A stretch of DNA of 64,000 bases, from contig NZ_JAAFZU010000040.1 in NCBI RefSeq assembly GCF_018263905.1, forward strand, positions 1 through 64,000, given 5' to 3'. Positions 42,220-49,942 of the stretch are shown here, piece by piece. Source of the stretch: Loktanella sp. SALINAS62 (GTDB lineage Bacteria > Pseudomonadota > Alphaproteobacteria > Rhodobacterales > Rhodobacteraceae). Made by a program: the position numbers and the translations under genes. The notes under the pieces were generated by a model. That model did not search any database and had not been told where the DNA came from. It was given only the letters and a program-made list of their open reading frames with translations. Every line of letters begins with the position of its first letter. The stretch's first letter is position 1.

Positions 42220-43014
42220 TCACCCCAGCCAGACGTCCAAAAACAACATGATGACCAGCCCCAAAGACAGCCCCAGCGTCGCTCTTTTCTGATGCCCACT
42301 TCGGTGGGTCTCAGGGATGATCTCGTGGCTTATGACATAGAGCATCGCTCCTGCTGCAAAGGCGAGACCCCAAGGCAGTAACGGCTCGGACAGCGCGATG
42401 ATGCCCGCGCCCAAGAGCCCCCCGATAGGCTCCGCCAGCCCGGTTAGCGCCGCAATGCCCCAAGCGCGCCATTTTCCATAGCCCTCACCCAGAAGCGAAA
42501 CTGCCACGGCGAGGCCTTCGGGCACGTTCTGAATTCCAATTCCGATCGCCAATGGCAATCCGCCCTTCACATCGCCCGATGCAAAACCGACCCCCACGGC
42601 AAGACCTTCGGGGAAGTTGTGAATCGTAATGGCAATGATAAATAGCCAGACACGTCTGAGCGACGCAGACTCCAGCCCTTCGCGGCCCCTGCCAAAATGC
42701 TCGTGCGGCAGCATCTCGTTCATCAGGGCCAGGACGCCCATGCCAAGCAAAATTGCGGCGCAGACGATGGCCGCCGGAACAACGGCGCTGTCGGTACGCG
42801 TTTCGACCGTATCGAGTGCCGGAATGATCAGAGAAAAAAACGAGCCCGACAACATGACTCCCGCTGCGAAACCAAGCGAAAGATCCCGTGTACCCTGCGA
42901 TGGCAGTCGCCCGAACAGGATCGGAGTGGCACCGACTGCCGTCATCAATCCGGCGACAAGGCTACCCAGAAAACCAAGCATGATGGGCGAAAGCTCAGTC
43001 AGGGTTTTCTCCAC
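42220..43014 (-). CDS. ZIP-family metal transporter
   Basis: 264 residues with about eight membrane helices. The metal-binding helices carry AITIHNFPEGLAVGVGFASG (HNFPEG) and IGIQNVPEGLAVAVSLL (QNVPEG), plus MLYVISHEIIPETHRSG. These are the hallmark motifs of ZIP transporters, which bring zinc, iron or manganese into the cytoplasm. A histidine-bearing loop (MLPHEHFGRGREGL) lies between helices 3 and 4. Complete length. Confidence 0.93.
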   Translation of the reverse strand: MEKTLTELSPIMLGFLGSLVAGLMTAVGATPILFGRLPSQGTRDLSLGFAAGVMLSGSFFSLIIPALDTVETRTDSAVVPAAIVCAAILLGMGVLALMNEMLPHEHFGRGREGLESASLRRVWLFIIAITIHNFPEGLAVGVGFASGDVKGGLPLAIGIGIQNVPEGLAVAVSLLGEGYGKWRAWGIAALTGLAEPIGGLLGAGIIALSEPLLPWGLAFAAGAMLYVISHEIIPETHRSGHQKRATLGLSLGLVIMLFLDVWLG

Positions 43015-43417
43015 TATTTTGATGATTCAAAAAAGCTTAAGCTTCCGCACTCTCTTTGAGCGCCTCCAGGAAAACCAGTGCTTTGTCTGAATGTTCCTGC
43101 GCAATCCGTAGAAATTGCCGGACCGGGCTATTCAGTGACAATAGCTGCCTGCGCTAACCAAGCGAAAAACAAAGCGGTTTTCCGACTGTCAATCGGCACC
43201 GGTCTTTGGGCACGACGCATACCTCAGGGGTGATCCTCGGCTATAAGATCATCCGCGTAGATGAAACGTTGATATCGCTGGGCATTTTACGACAGCGCCT
43301 CAGGCTGCGACGTCTGGAACCTTTCTCTACACGCGCGGTTTCTGTCCGAGGAGACATGACCTCGCAGGTGCATCCTGACGAGCGAATGCTGGGTAAAATA
43401 AAGCACAAGGTAACAGT
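43015..43417. other. Intergenic region upstream of the BCCT gene
   Basis: About 400 bases, divergent promoters expected. The only element I can point to is the GGAAC-N16-GGTT motif at 43316-43340. No gene recognised. Confidence 0.5.
43316..43340 (+). promoter_or_regulatory. Candidate EcfG-type promoter for the BCCT transporter
   Basis: GGAAC (43316-43320), 16 bases, GGTT (43337-43340), 77 bases before the ATG at 43418. One base off the CGTT consensus. Confidence 0.45.
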
Positions 43418-45079
43418 ATGTCTGATCAGCACATTGATCCGCTGGAGGCTGAGGAGCTGGGGATTGAGCCAATCCCAGTGCCCGAGGGCGAAACCGAGAT
43501 CATCGAGACGGAATACGAGGTCGGACAGGACAACTGGAGCAAGAGCTACGTTCTCCAGTTCGACATCCACAATCCGGTGTTCGGCATCGCAGGAGGGCTA
43601 ATTGTCGCGATCACCCTGCTGACGCTGTTTTTCCAGACACAGGCCGAGCCATTCTTCACCGGCCTGCGCGACCGGCTGACGGAACATCTCGACTGGTTCT
43701 TCCTGCTGTCGGGCAACATCTTCGTCCTTGTCTGCCTTGCGCTGATCGTAACGCCGGTCGGCAGGGTCCGGCTGGGCGGCACGGAAGCCAGGCCAGACTA
43801 TGGCTATATCGGCTGGTTCTCGATGCTCTTTGCCGCGGGCATGGGTATCGGTCTGATGTTTTACGGCGTTGGCGAACCGCTCGGGCACTTCGGGGCGGCG
43901 TTCGGGGGAATCGAAGTCGGGGCGGACGGCGTCCGGACCGACTGGGCGCCGCTGGGTGGCGCAGAGGGCGACGAAGAGGCCGCGCGCAGGCTCGGCATGG
44001 CGGCCACGATCTTCCACTGGGGGCTGCACCCCTGGGCTATCTACGCTGTGGTCGCCCTCGCGCTGGCGCTCTTCTCCTACAACAAGGGCCTGCCCCTCAC
44101 GTTGCGCTCGGCCTTCTATCCGATCTTCGGCGAGCGGATCTGGGGCTGGCCGGGCCACGTGATCGACATTCTGGCAATCCTCGCGACGGTCTTCGGCCTT
44201 GCAACGTCCCTCGGGATCGGTGCGGAACAGGCGGCGGCCGGGCTTGATTTCCTGTTCAGTGTCGGCTCCGGAAACGCCGTCCTGATCCTGCTGATCATCG
44301 CGATCACGGCCGTCGCTATCTGGTCGATCGCTCGCGGCCTGGAGAGCGGTGTGAAGCTGCTTTCTCAGGTGAACATGGGGCTCGCGCTCGCGCTACTTGC
44401 GTTCATCATCATCGTCGGCCCGAGCGTTGCGATTGCCACCGGCTTTTTTAAGAACATGCTCGCCTACGGGGCGAACTTTCCGGCGCTCTCCATGCCGTTC
44501 GGCCGCGAAGACGCCAATTTCTCGCAGGGCTGGACGGCCTTCTACTGGGCCTGGTGGATTTCCTGGTCGCCCTTCGTGGGCATGTTCATCGCCCGGGTCT
44601 CCCGTGGCCGAACGGTGCGTGAGTTTCTGATCGCGGTCCTGATCGTGCCCACTGTTCTGTCCGTCCTTTGGATGACAGCCCTAGGCGGCACGGCCATCTC
44701 GCAAGTGGCGCAGGACGGCGCATCCGATTTACTGGGCGCGCCCCTCGAGCTTCAACTCTTCGAGATGCTGCAAGGGCTGCCGCTGACAGCTATCACATCG
44801 CTGATCGCTATCACCCTCGTCATCGTGTTCTTCATCACCTCGTCGGATTCCGGCAGCTTGGTAATCGACACGATTGCAGCGGGCGGAAAGGTAAATGCGC
44901 CGGTGATCCAGCGCATATTCTGGGCGATGCTCGAAGGGATCGTCGCGATTTCCCTGCTGCTGGGCGGCGGACTGGTGGGTTTGCAAGCGATGGCCGTTTC
45001 GACGGGATTGCCCTTCACTCTGGTCCTGCTGGGCGCGTGCTATGCATTGGTGCTGGGGCTTCTGAACGAACCACGGTGA
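43418..45079 (+). CDS. BCCT-family osmolyte transporter
   Basis: 553 residues, about 12 membrane helices after a 45-residue acidic cytoplasmic N-terminus. The family signature is intact: MGIGLMFYGVGEPLGHF near helix 3 and WAFYWAWWISWSPFVG-type sequence (AFYWAWWISWSPFVGMFIAR, VSRGRTVREFLIA). BCCT proteins import betaine, choline, carnitine or DMSP-like solutes, mostly with sodium. The last helix is followed directly by the stop with a very short C-terminus, so osmosensing through a long C-tail, as in BetP, is unlikely. A stress-type promoter motif precedes it. Confidence 0.93.
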   Translation: MSDQHIDPLEAEELGIEPIPVPEGETEIIETEYEVGQDNWSKSYVLQFDIHNPVFGIAGGLIVAITLLTLFFQTQAEPFFTGLRDRLTEHLDWFFLLSGNIFVLVCLALIVTPVGRVRLGGTEARPDYGYIGWFSMLFAAGMGIGLMFYGVGEPLGHFGAAFGGIEVGADGVRTDWAPLGGAEGDEEAARRLGMAATIFHWGLHPWAIYAVVALALALFSYNKGLPLTLRSAFYPIFGERIWGWPGHVIDILAILATVFGLATSLGIGAEQAAAGLDFLFSVGSGNAVLILLIIAITAVAIWSIARGLESGVKLLSQVNMGLALALLAFIIIVGPSVAIATGFFKNMLAYGANFPALSMPFGREDANFSQGWTAFYWAWWISWSPFVGMFIARVSRGRTVREFLIAVLIVPTVLSVLWMTALGGTAISQVAQDGASDLLGAPLELQLFEMLQGLPLTAITSLIAITLVIVFFITSSDSGSLVIDTIAAGGKVNAPVIQRIFWAMLEGIVAISLLLGGGLVGLQAMAVSTGLPFTLVLLGACYALVLGLLNEPR

Positions 45080-45397
45080 AGAGGATCCCTTAATTCTCGC
45101 CCGCAAACCTCTAACTTCAGTCAGGCTGCCTTTCTTTTCCTGGTCGTAGGCTTGGAGGCAGTTCGCTGGTTGCGAAGCGGATTCTCTTGGCTATCGACAT
45201 AGTCCTTGACGACGTCGAGCGCAGCGCGTCCTCAGGAGACGACGAAGTAGCTTGGCGTTCAGAGTTAACGACCCCAGAGCTTTTTAAAGACTTTAACTGC
45301 CCCATCAAATCTGACCAGCTATTCCGGTGGGTCATGCGTCGTTTGGATAGGCGCAACGATTGCGCTCAGGTTAAGAGTCAACAGGCGATTGGCCGCT
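45080..45397. other. Intergenic, possibly the end of a lost gene
   Basis: About 320 bases between convergent genes. A minus-strand frame reads ALDVVKDYVDSQENPLRNQR and KPTTRKRKAA before a stop at 45120, which is protein-like, but the frame closes within 40 codons. A plus-strand frame (45187-45438) overlapping malQ is probably chance. Confidence 0.4.
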
Positions 45398-47131
45398 TTA
45401 TTTCGATCTTGAACGAGAGGCACGCATCAGGTCAGTGATGCGGACAAATTCTGGATGGGCTGCGATATCATCTACCAAGACCGGAGAACGGGGGCGCCAG
45501 TTGGGGTGAGCATCGGTTACGCCCGGTAAGTTCGTGGGCATTTCCGGGCCAGTAAGGTCGGCCAGCCGGACGCCTGCGAGAACGCTGCGGCTTGCAGCGA
45601 TGAAGGCATGCGCCCCCTCGAACACGGTTTCAGGCAATTCGGGGGCCGCTGCATCAGCGCGCACGTTGAGCGCCCTGATCAGCTCGCGGCGCTCCTTTTT
45701 GCGATGCGCAAAGTGCAGGATGCTCGTCTCCTCGGAGACCAAGCCATTCTTTTGTCGCAGGTGAATATCGTCGCCGCGCCACCAGGCCGCAAGTACCGGA
45801 AGGTCATGTGTGGACAGGCAGGCCAACGCAAGCTGCGGATAGCTGCCAGGCGCGTGGAATCCTTCATCGTCCTGTTCAAAATAGACAATGCGGTAGCTTA
45901 AAAGCTTCGCCGCCTCCATTACCTCGCGAAAGCCTTCGGGCACGAACCCAAGGTCCTCGCCGATCAGGATCGCATTGGCGGCATGAGCCTCTTCGATCAG
46001 CACCCGCAAGAGGTCTGCCATCGGGTAACGCAGGTGCGCACCTTCTGAAGCAGGGCGACCCGAGGGTATCAGGAACAGCTGCCACAGCGCCATCGCATGA
46101 TCGATCCTCAGCGCGCCGGCGTCCGCAAGTTGCGCGCTGATCATGGCGCGGTAATTGGCATAGTCGTCCTTAGCCATTGCTGTCGGCGAAGGAGCGGCAA
46201 GGTGCCAATTCTGTCCCTCTTCAGAAAACACGTCGGGCGGCGCCCCGACCTCAAGGTCCGGCAGCGTCGTGTTCTTGCCCGACCAGATGGCAGAGCCGTC
46301 CGGCACCTCTCCCACCGCCAGATCAAGATAGAGTCCAATGCGCATGCCCGCCTCGTTCGCCGCTCTCTGGGCCGCTTTTAACTGCGTCCGGGCGATCCAC
46401 TGCAGCCATTCCTGAAAACGCACGTCCAGTGCATGATCTATTGCAAAGGCCCGCACCGCGTCAGCCTTGGGATCTTGTAACGCCTCTGGCCAATCGGTCC
46501 ATCCCTTGCCACCGTGGCGAGCCGAGATGACCTCGAACACCGCATGCAAATGCAGGGCCTCACCCTGATCTGCGCGAAAACGGTCGAATCCCGGATCGTC
46601 GACACCGGCATTGAAGACACCACGCAACGCGGTGAGCTTGGCGTCTGTGACGGCGGCATAATCCACAAGATCGGAAACAGCATAGCCATCAATTGAGGCG
46701 GGACGCGCCAGCCCCAGCAGATCGGGCGCGATGTAGAGGGGATTCAAAAAGCGCCGGTTGGACGGCGAGAACGGAGAGCACCGCTCGGGCGCGGCCAGAA
46801 AAAGCGCATGCAGTGGATTGACGCCGAGAAAATCAGCCCCTGCCGCGCCACATGTCTTGGCCAACAACGAAAGATCGGCAAAGTCGCCGATGCCCCAGTT
46901 GCGGTCCGAGCGAAGTTCGTAGAGCTGGCAGAAGATCCCCCAGCCGCGGGCCGGCTGCGGAGCATGTTCTTTGGGGCGCGGAAACTTTTTGGGCGACGCT
47001 GGCCCTTCCGGTTTCGCCTCAGGATCCACATCGAGGCCAGTCAGTATCAGTCGCAGCGTCGCGTCGGGAACCTGACGGTCGTCATAGTCGGTGACGATAC
47101 CATGGTGCCGGGCCAAAGTGCGAAGATTCAT
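45398..47131 (-). CDS. malQ: 4-alpha-glucanotransferase (amylomaltase)
   Basis: 577 residues, GH77. The catalytic nucleophile Asp lies in ALRIDHAMALWQLFLIPSG, the acid/base Glu in NAILIGEDLGFVPEGFREVM and the third carboxylate in LACLSTHDLPVLAAWWRGDD. WGIGDFADLSLLAKTCGAAG and PLHALF form the entrance of the barrel. It transfers glucan segments between maltodextrins or to glucose in glycogen and maltose metabolism. Shorter than the 690-residue E. coli enzyme because the N-terminal extension is small. Last gene of a minus-strand stress-linked group. Confidence 0.95.
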   Translation of the reverse strand: MNLRTLARHHGIVTDYDDRQVPDATLRLILTGLDVDPEAKPEGPASPKKFPRPKEHAPQPARGWGIFCQLYELRSDRNWGIGDFADLSLLAKTCGAAGADFLGVNPLHALFLAAPERCSPFSPSNRRFLNPLYIAPDLLGLARPASIDGYAVSDLVDYAAVTDAKLTALRGVFNAGVDDPGFDRFRADQGEALHLHAVFEVISARHGGKGWTDWPEALQDPKADAVRAFAIDHALDVRFQEWLQWIARTQLKAAQRAANEAGMRIGLYLDLAVGEVPDGSAIWSGKNTTLPDLEVGAPPDVFSEEGQNWHLAAPSPTAMAKDDYANYRAMISAQLADAGALRIDHAMALWQLFLIPSGRPASEGAHLRYPMADLLRVLIEEAHAANAILIGEDLGFVPEGFREVMEAAKLLSYRIVYFEQDDEGFHAPGSYPQLALACLSTHDLPVLAAWWRGDDIHLRQKNGLVSEETSILHFAHRKKERRELIRALNVRADAAAPELPETVFEGAHAFIAASRSVLAGVRLADLTGPEMPTNLPGVTDAHPNWRPRSPVLVDDIAAHPEFVRITDLMRASRSRSK

Positions 47132-47302
47132 GACGTCACCATGGGGAGGTCCGATCCTTTATTCCGCAGCGCGCAGAGACACGAGCGAATGCGCGACCAC
47201 AAACGATCGCCAAGGCGCGTCAGGTCGCCAATCCGCGCCAGCTTTTGCCGCAGGTCAATATCGACGAAGGGCCAATAGCCAGCACATTGAGCAGGCTGTT
47301 TC

Positions 47303-47590
47303 TTAATTGAACCGTGACCTTGCATTTTCAAAGGCGCTCGAAAGATCGTCCCATGCTTGATTAAAGCCGCTCTTCATGTCGTTCCAAGCATCGTCACTCG
47401 CCTCTTGGATCTTTCTCAATCGAAGCTCGGCCTCGTCGCGTTGTTTGCGCATGTCCTTGAGCTGCTTCTCGCGCTCGATCTTGGCGTCTGCCTCGGCTTC
47501 TTCGCGCTTCGCTTCCATCTTGTCGATTTCGGCGTTCCACTGGTCGAGCCTTGCTTTAGCTTTTTCAATAAATGCGTCTCTATCTGCCAT
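47303..47590 (-). CDS. sll1863-like coiled-coil stress protein
   Basis: 95 residues, nearly one continuous coiled coil: FIEKAKARLDQWNAEIDKME, then KREEAEADAKIEREKQLKDM and RLRKIQEASDDAWNDMKSGF, ending in AWDDLSSAFENARSRF. The C-terminal 'AW.DM..GF..AW..L..A...A...F' repeat is typical of the sll1863 stress-response family. Its stress-type promoter (GGAAC-N16-AGTT at 47631-47655) lies 40 bases upstream, inside the end of the neighbouring gene. It likely acts as a structural or membrane-associated stress factor. Confidence 0.85.
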   Translation of the reverse strand: MADRDAFIEKAKARLDQWNAEIDKMEAKREEAEADAKIEREKQLKDMRKQRDEAELRLRKIQEASDDAWNDMKSGFNQAWDDLSSAFENARSRFN

Positions 47591-47630
47591 CGGGCAAGTC
47601 CCTTGATCTTTTTCATTTGCCTTATGAACA

Positions 47631-47655
47631 AACTCAATTTTACAGTAATTGTTCC
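47631..47655 (-). promoter_or_regulatory. Candidate EcfG-type promoter for the sll1863-like gene
   Basis: Minus strand GGAAC (47655-47651), 16 bases, AGTT (47634-47631). One base off CGTT. It lies over the last codons and stop of the upstream gene, giving sll1863-like and malQ a promoter of their own. Confidence 0.5.
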
Positions 47656-48557
47656 AAGTGCGTCATAGGTTTCTGCCGGAGCGCGAGGTGATAACCGGGA
47701 GCGGGAAGCTTCCTGCACAAGTCTCGCGCGCCTGAGAATGCAAATGGCAGCTTGATCAGGTCTCGCGCGTCGCTAGTTCCACTTACAGTTATCGCGGGTC
47801 TATCCCACTCCCCTTCGAACAGAGGTTTCACTGGGTGGCGGGACTTGACCATGCGCAGTTTGCGCACTGTATCAGACGATCCGTAATCCTCGTCTTTAGG
47901 AGAAATAGGTGCACCATATGCCTTTTTTGGATCTTGGCGCGCGCCAACAAGGATGAACTCAGCACCTTCATAATTCAGCAGGCGCACATCTTCGCGTGCG
48001 AAGCGCCGATCGCGAAATACATCCTGCAGCCGGTTAGGATAATCTGCTTCTTGATCTTCCGAAAGCCCGGCACCCTTGGGCTGACCCTTCTCGGGATTTT
48101 TTACCGACAATGCGAAACTGGCCTCCTGGGCGATGTTGAAGGTGCGCTGCACTTGACCAGGGTCTTCCGGAAGTTCCAGGGCGTATGACAAATGCATCTG
48201 CCCATCCTCGAGCGTTATCGCATAAACACCCTCGCCGACCGGACGCGCCGCAGGTTCGCGCTGTTCGTCGCGGGTCTTGGTTTGGTAGCGTTCCTCGCGC
48301 AATCCACGCTCGATTTCGCGGTCCTCTTTGGTGACCATGTCTACGAAACCCCAGACACGCTCGTGGCTTTTCACATCGGGAAGATGCTTGCGCCCGGCGA
48401 TACAAAGCCGGATGTCCTTACCGCCTTTCGGACGCATGGCGAAGTAAAAGCGCTGTATGTCATCAAGTGCATCGGGATCGTCCAAATTGATTTTTGGACG
48501 GTAGAAAAAGAATATGTCGCCTTCCTCCAGAACATCTGTTTCCTTCTCTTCCGCCAT
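47640..48557 (-). CDS. Conserved hypothetical protein
   Basis: 305 residues, soluble, no signal peptide. Notable stretches are EEGDIFFFYRPKINLDDPDA, FYFAMRPKGGKDIRLCIAG and a C-terminal LPFAFSGARDLCRKLPAPGY. I recall the 'GDIFFFYRPKV...A.S..DVQRFY.VL.P' pattern in conserved proteins of unknown function found in stress gene clusters, but give no name. It lies between a small membrane protein gene and the coiled-coil gene on one strand. Confidence 0.85.
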   Translation of the reverse strand: MAEEKETDVLEEGDIFFFYRPKINLDDPDALDDIQRFYFAMRPKGGKDIRLCIAGRKHLPDVKSHERVWGFVDMVTKEDREIERGLREERYQTKTRDEQREPAARPVGEGVYAITLEDGQMHLSYALELPEDPGQVQRTFNIAQEASFALSVKNPEKGQPKGAGLSEDQEADYPNRLQDVFRDRRFAREDVRLLNYEGAEFILVGARQDPKKAYGAPISPKDEDYGSSDTVRKLRMVKSRHPVKPLFEGEWDRPAITVSGTSDARDLIKLPFAFSGARDLCRKLPAPGYHLALRQKPMTHLEQLL

Positions 48558-48592
48558 ATCAAGCTCCGATCAGGGATTTCATCCGCTTGTTT

Positions 48593-48820
48593 TTATGTGA
48601 TGGAAAGGTGCCATGGCCACCAGATCGCCAGAAGGCCAATCCAGAACAGAAAAATGATAGGAAGCGCCGCCAACGCGGCAGCTGCGCTGGGTGCATATCG
48701 AAAAGCGCTTTGATCCCGATAGAACCTGCGGCCACGGGTATAATGCCAAGCGGGCAATGAAAATATTGCTGTCAGATACAGAAAAACGACGAGCCAGAAC
48801 AAAAACATGTCGGCGATCAT
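48593..48820 (-). CDS. Small membrane protein with two helices
   Basis: 75 residues from ATG 48820; AAGGAGA lies 7 bases upstream. Two hydrophobic helices (MFLFWLVVFLYLTAIFSLPA and ALPIIFLFWIGLLAIWWPWH) are joined by a basic loop WHYTRGRRFYRDQSAFRYAP. Short proteins with this 'P.W.YSR.WGY.PS' arrangement resemble the DUF3309 group. First gene of the minus-strand group; a stress-type promoter (48855-48879) precedes it. A decayed relative is at 38530-38725. Confidence 0.75.
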   Translation of the reverse strand: MIADMFLFWLVVFLYLTAIFSLPAWHYTRGRRFYRDQSAFRYAPSAAAALAALPIIFLFWIGLLAIWWPWHLSIT

Positions 48821-48854
48821 GTTCGATCTCCTTTTTGTGTCTCTTTGCCAACAA

Positions 48855-48879
48855 AACTGAACAACGTGCCCAAGGTTCC
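48855..48879 (-). promoter_or_regulatory. Candidate EcfG-type promoter for the minus-strand stress group
   Basis: Minus strand GGAAC (48879-48875), 16 bases, AGTT (48858-48855), 34 bases before the ATG at 48820. Same spacing and same one-base deviation as the motif before the sll1863-like gene. Confidence 0.5.
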
Positions 48880-48942
48880 AAGCTCGGTCAGGCCGAACCT
48901 CGTCAGAAGCGCGCGCCAGGTTATCGATCCATTGGAGACGCG

Positions 48943-48968
48943 GGAACTCTTCGGTGAATTGTCGTGTT
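48943..48968 (+). promoter_or_regulatory. Candidate EcfG-type promoter for the CBS-protein operon
   Basis: GGAAC (48943-48947), 17 bases, TGTT (48965-48968), 36 bases before ATG 49005. Together with 48855-48879 it would make the 185-base gap a divergent stress promoter. Confidence 0.45.
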
Positions 48969-49004
48969 GGCTTTCTGAAAATGGATATGAACGAAGGAAA
49001 GAAA

Positions 49005-49427
49005 ATGACCATTAAGGATCTGATGACGCCGGGCGCCAGACTTGTTGATCCGAACACGACAGTGCGCGACGCCGCAATCCAGATGCGAGACGCCGATATC
49101 GGCGCATTGCCGGTGGGCGAAAACGACCGGCTTGCCGGCATGGTGACTGACCGCGACATCGTTGTACGAGGGGTTGCGTCCGATCTTGAGCCGACTCTGG
49201 CTACGGTGCGCGATGTCATGTCCGAAGGCGTTTATTATTGCTTCGAGAATGACGACGTCGACCGCGCCGCCAACCTGATGGCCGAACACAAGGTGCGCCG
49301 CCTGCCGGTTCTGGACAGCAACAAGCGATTGGTGGGGGTTCTGGCTCTTGCCGATCTTGCCCGCGCGCACACAGGCCAGTCAGCGCTGCGAGGCGTGTCG
49401 GAACAAATACCGCAAGAACGGCTTTGA
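49005..49427 (+). CDS. Two-CBS-domain protein
   Basis: 140 residues from ATG 49005 (AAGGA 7 bases upstream). MTIKDLMTPGARLVDPNTTV begins the first CBS domain (~8-62, with DADIGALPVGENDRLAGMVT-type core) and VRDVMSEGVYYCFENDDVDR the second (~70-128, ending RRLPVLDSNKRLVGVLALAD). CBS pairs sense adenine nucleotides. Stand-alone CBS proteins often act as energy or redox sensors in stress islands. First gene of a plus-strand group. Confidence 0.9.
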   Translation: MTIKDLMTPGARLVDPNTTVRDAAIQMRDADIGALPVGENDRLAGMVTDRDIVVRGVASDLEPTLATVRDVMSEGVYYCFENDDVDRAANLMAEHKVRRLPVLDSNKRLVGVLALADLARAHTGQSALRGVSEQIPQERL

Positions 49428-49499
49428 TCACGCAGAGCTAACGAGGGACCGGCACACAGGCGTCCGTCCCTCACAACATCAAGACTTCAGGAGACGACA

Positions 49500-49928
49500 A
49501 TGTCAGAAACAGGATTAAAAAATTTCGATCACACGCTGCAGAAGACGAATGCCTGGCTCAATGCGGTGGGCGAACTGACGGGTGTCGACAGGCAGCATCA
49601 ATTCCACGCGTTGCGCGCCGTGCTGTGGGCGTTGCGCGATCGGTTGACGACAGAAGAAGCGTTTCACTTGAGCGCGCACATGCCGTTATTGGTGCGCGGA
49701 ATCTACTGGGAAGACTATCGCCCCGCAGGGAAGCCGGACACCTACAAAACGCGGGATGACTTCTTGCAAAAGGTGACGGATGCCTTGGCAATTGCGGCCC
49801 CGATGAACCCCGAAGATGCCACCCGCGCCGTCCTGACCGTCATCGCGGCACAACTCCCCGAGGGCGAACTGGAACACGTCACGCACATGTTGCCGTCAGA
49901 CGTCCAGACCCTGTTTCCGGACCGCTAA
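49500..49928 (+). CDS. DUF2267 protein
   Basis: 142 residues. FDHTLQKTNAWLNAVGELTG, then HALRAVLWALRDRLTTEEAF, HLSAHMPLLVRGIYWEDYRP and LPEGELEHVTHMLPSDVQTL are the standard DUF2267 signature. GGAGACGACA supplies the ribosome site. The fold is all-helical and the role unknown; members frequently occur beside CBS proteins and other stress genes, as here. Fifteen bases separate it from the methyltransferase-esterase fusion. Confidence 0.92.
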   Translation: MSETGLKNFDHTLQKTNAWLNAVGELTGVDRQHQFHALRAVLWALRDRLTTEEAFHLSAHMPLLVRGIYWEDYRPAGKPDTYKTRDDFLQKVTDALAIAAPMNPEDATRAVLTVIAAQLPEGELEHVTHMLPSDVQTLFPDR

Positions 49929-49942
49929 AGAGGAGCCACGCC

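Noticed and set aside
45187-45438. 83-codon plus-strand frame overlapping the end of malQ
   Set aside because: Overlaps malQ tail to tail and shows no motif or ribosome site.
48861-48879. AACG...GTTCC pair read as an EcfG promoter with 8-base spacing
   Set aside because: Spacing far too short; the AACT at 48855 with 16-base spacing fits instead.
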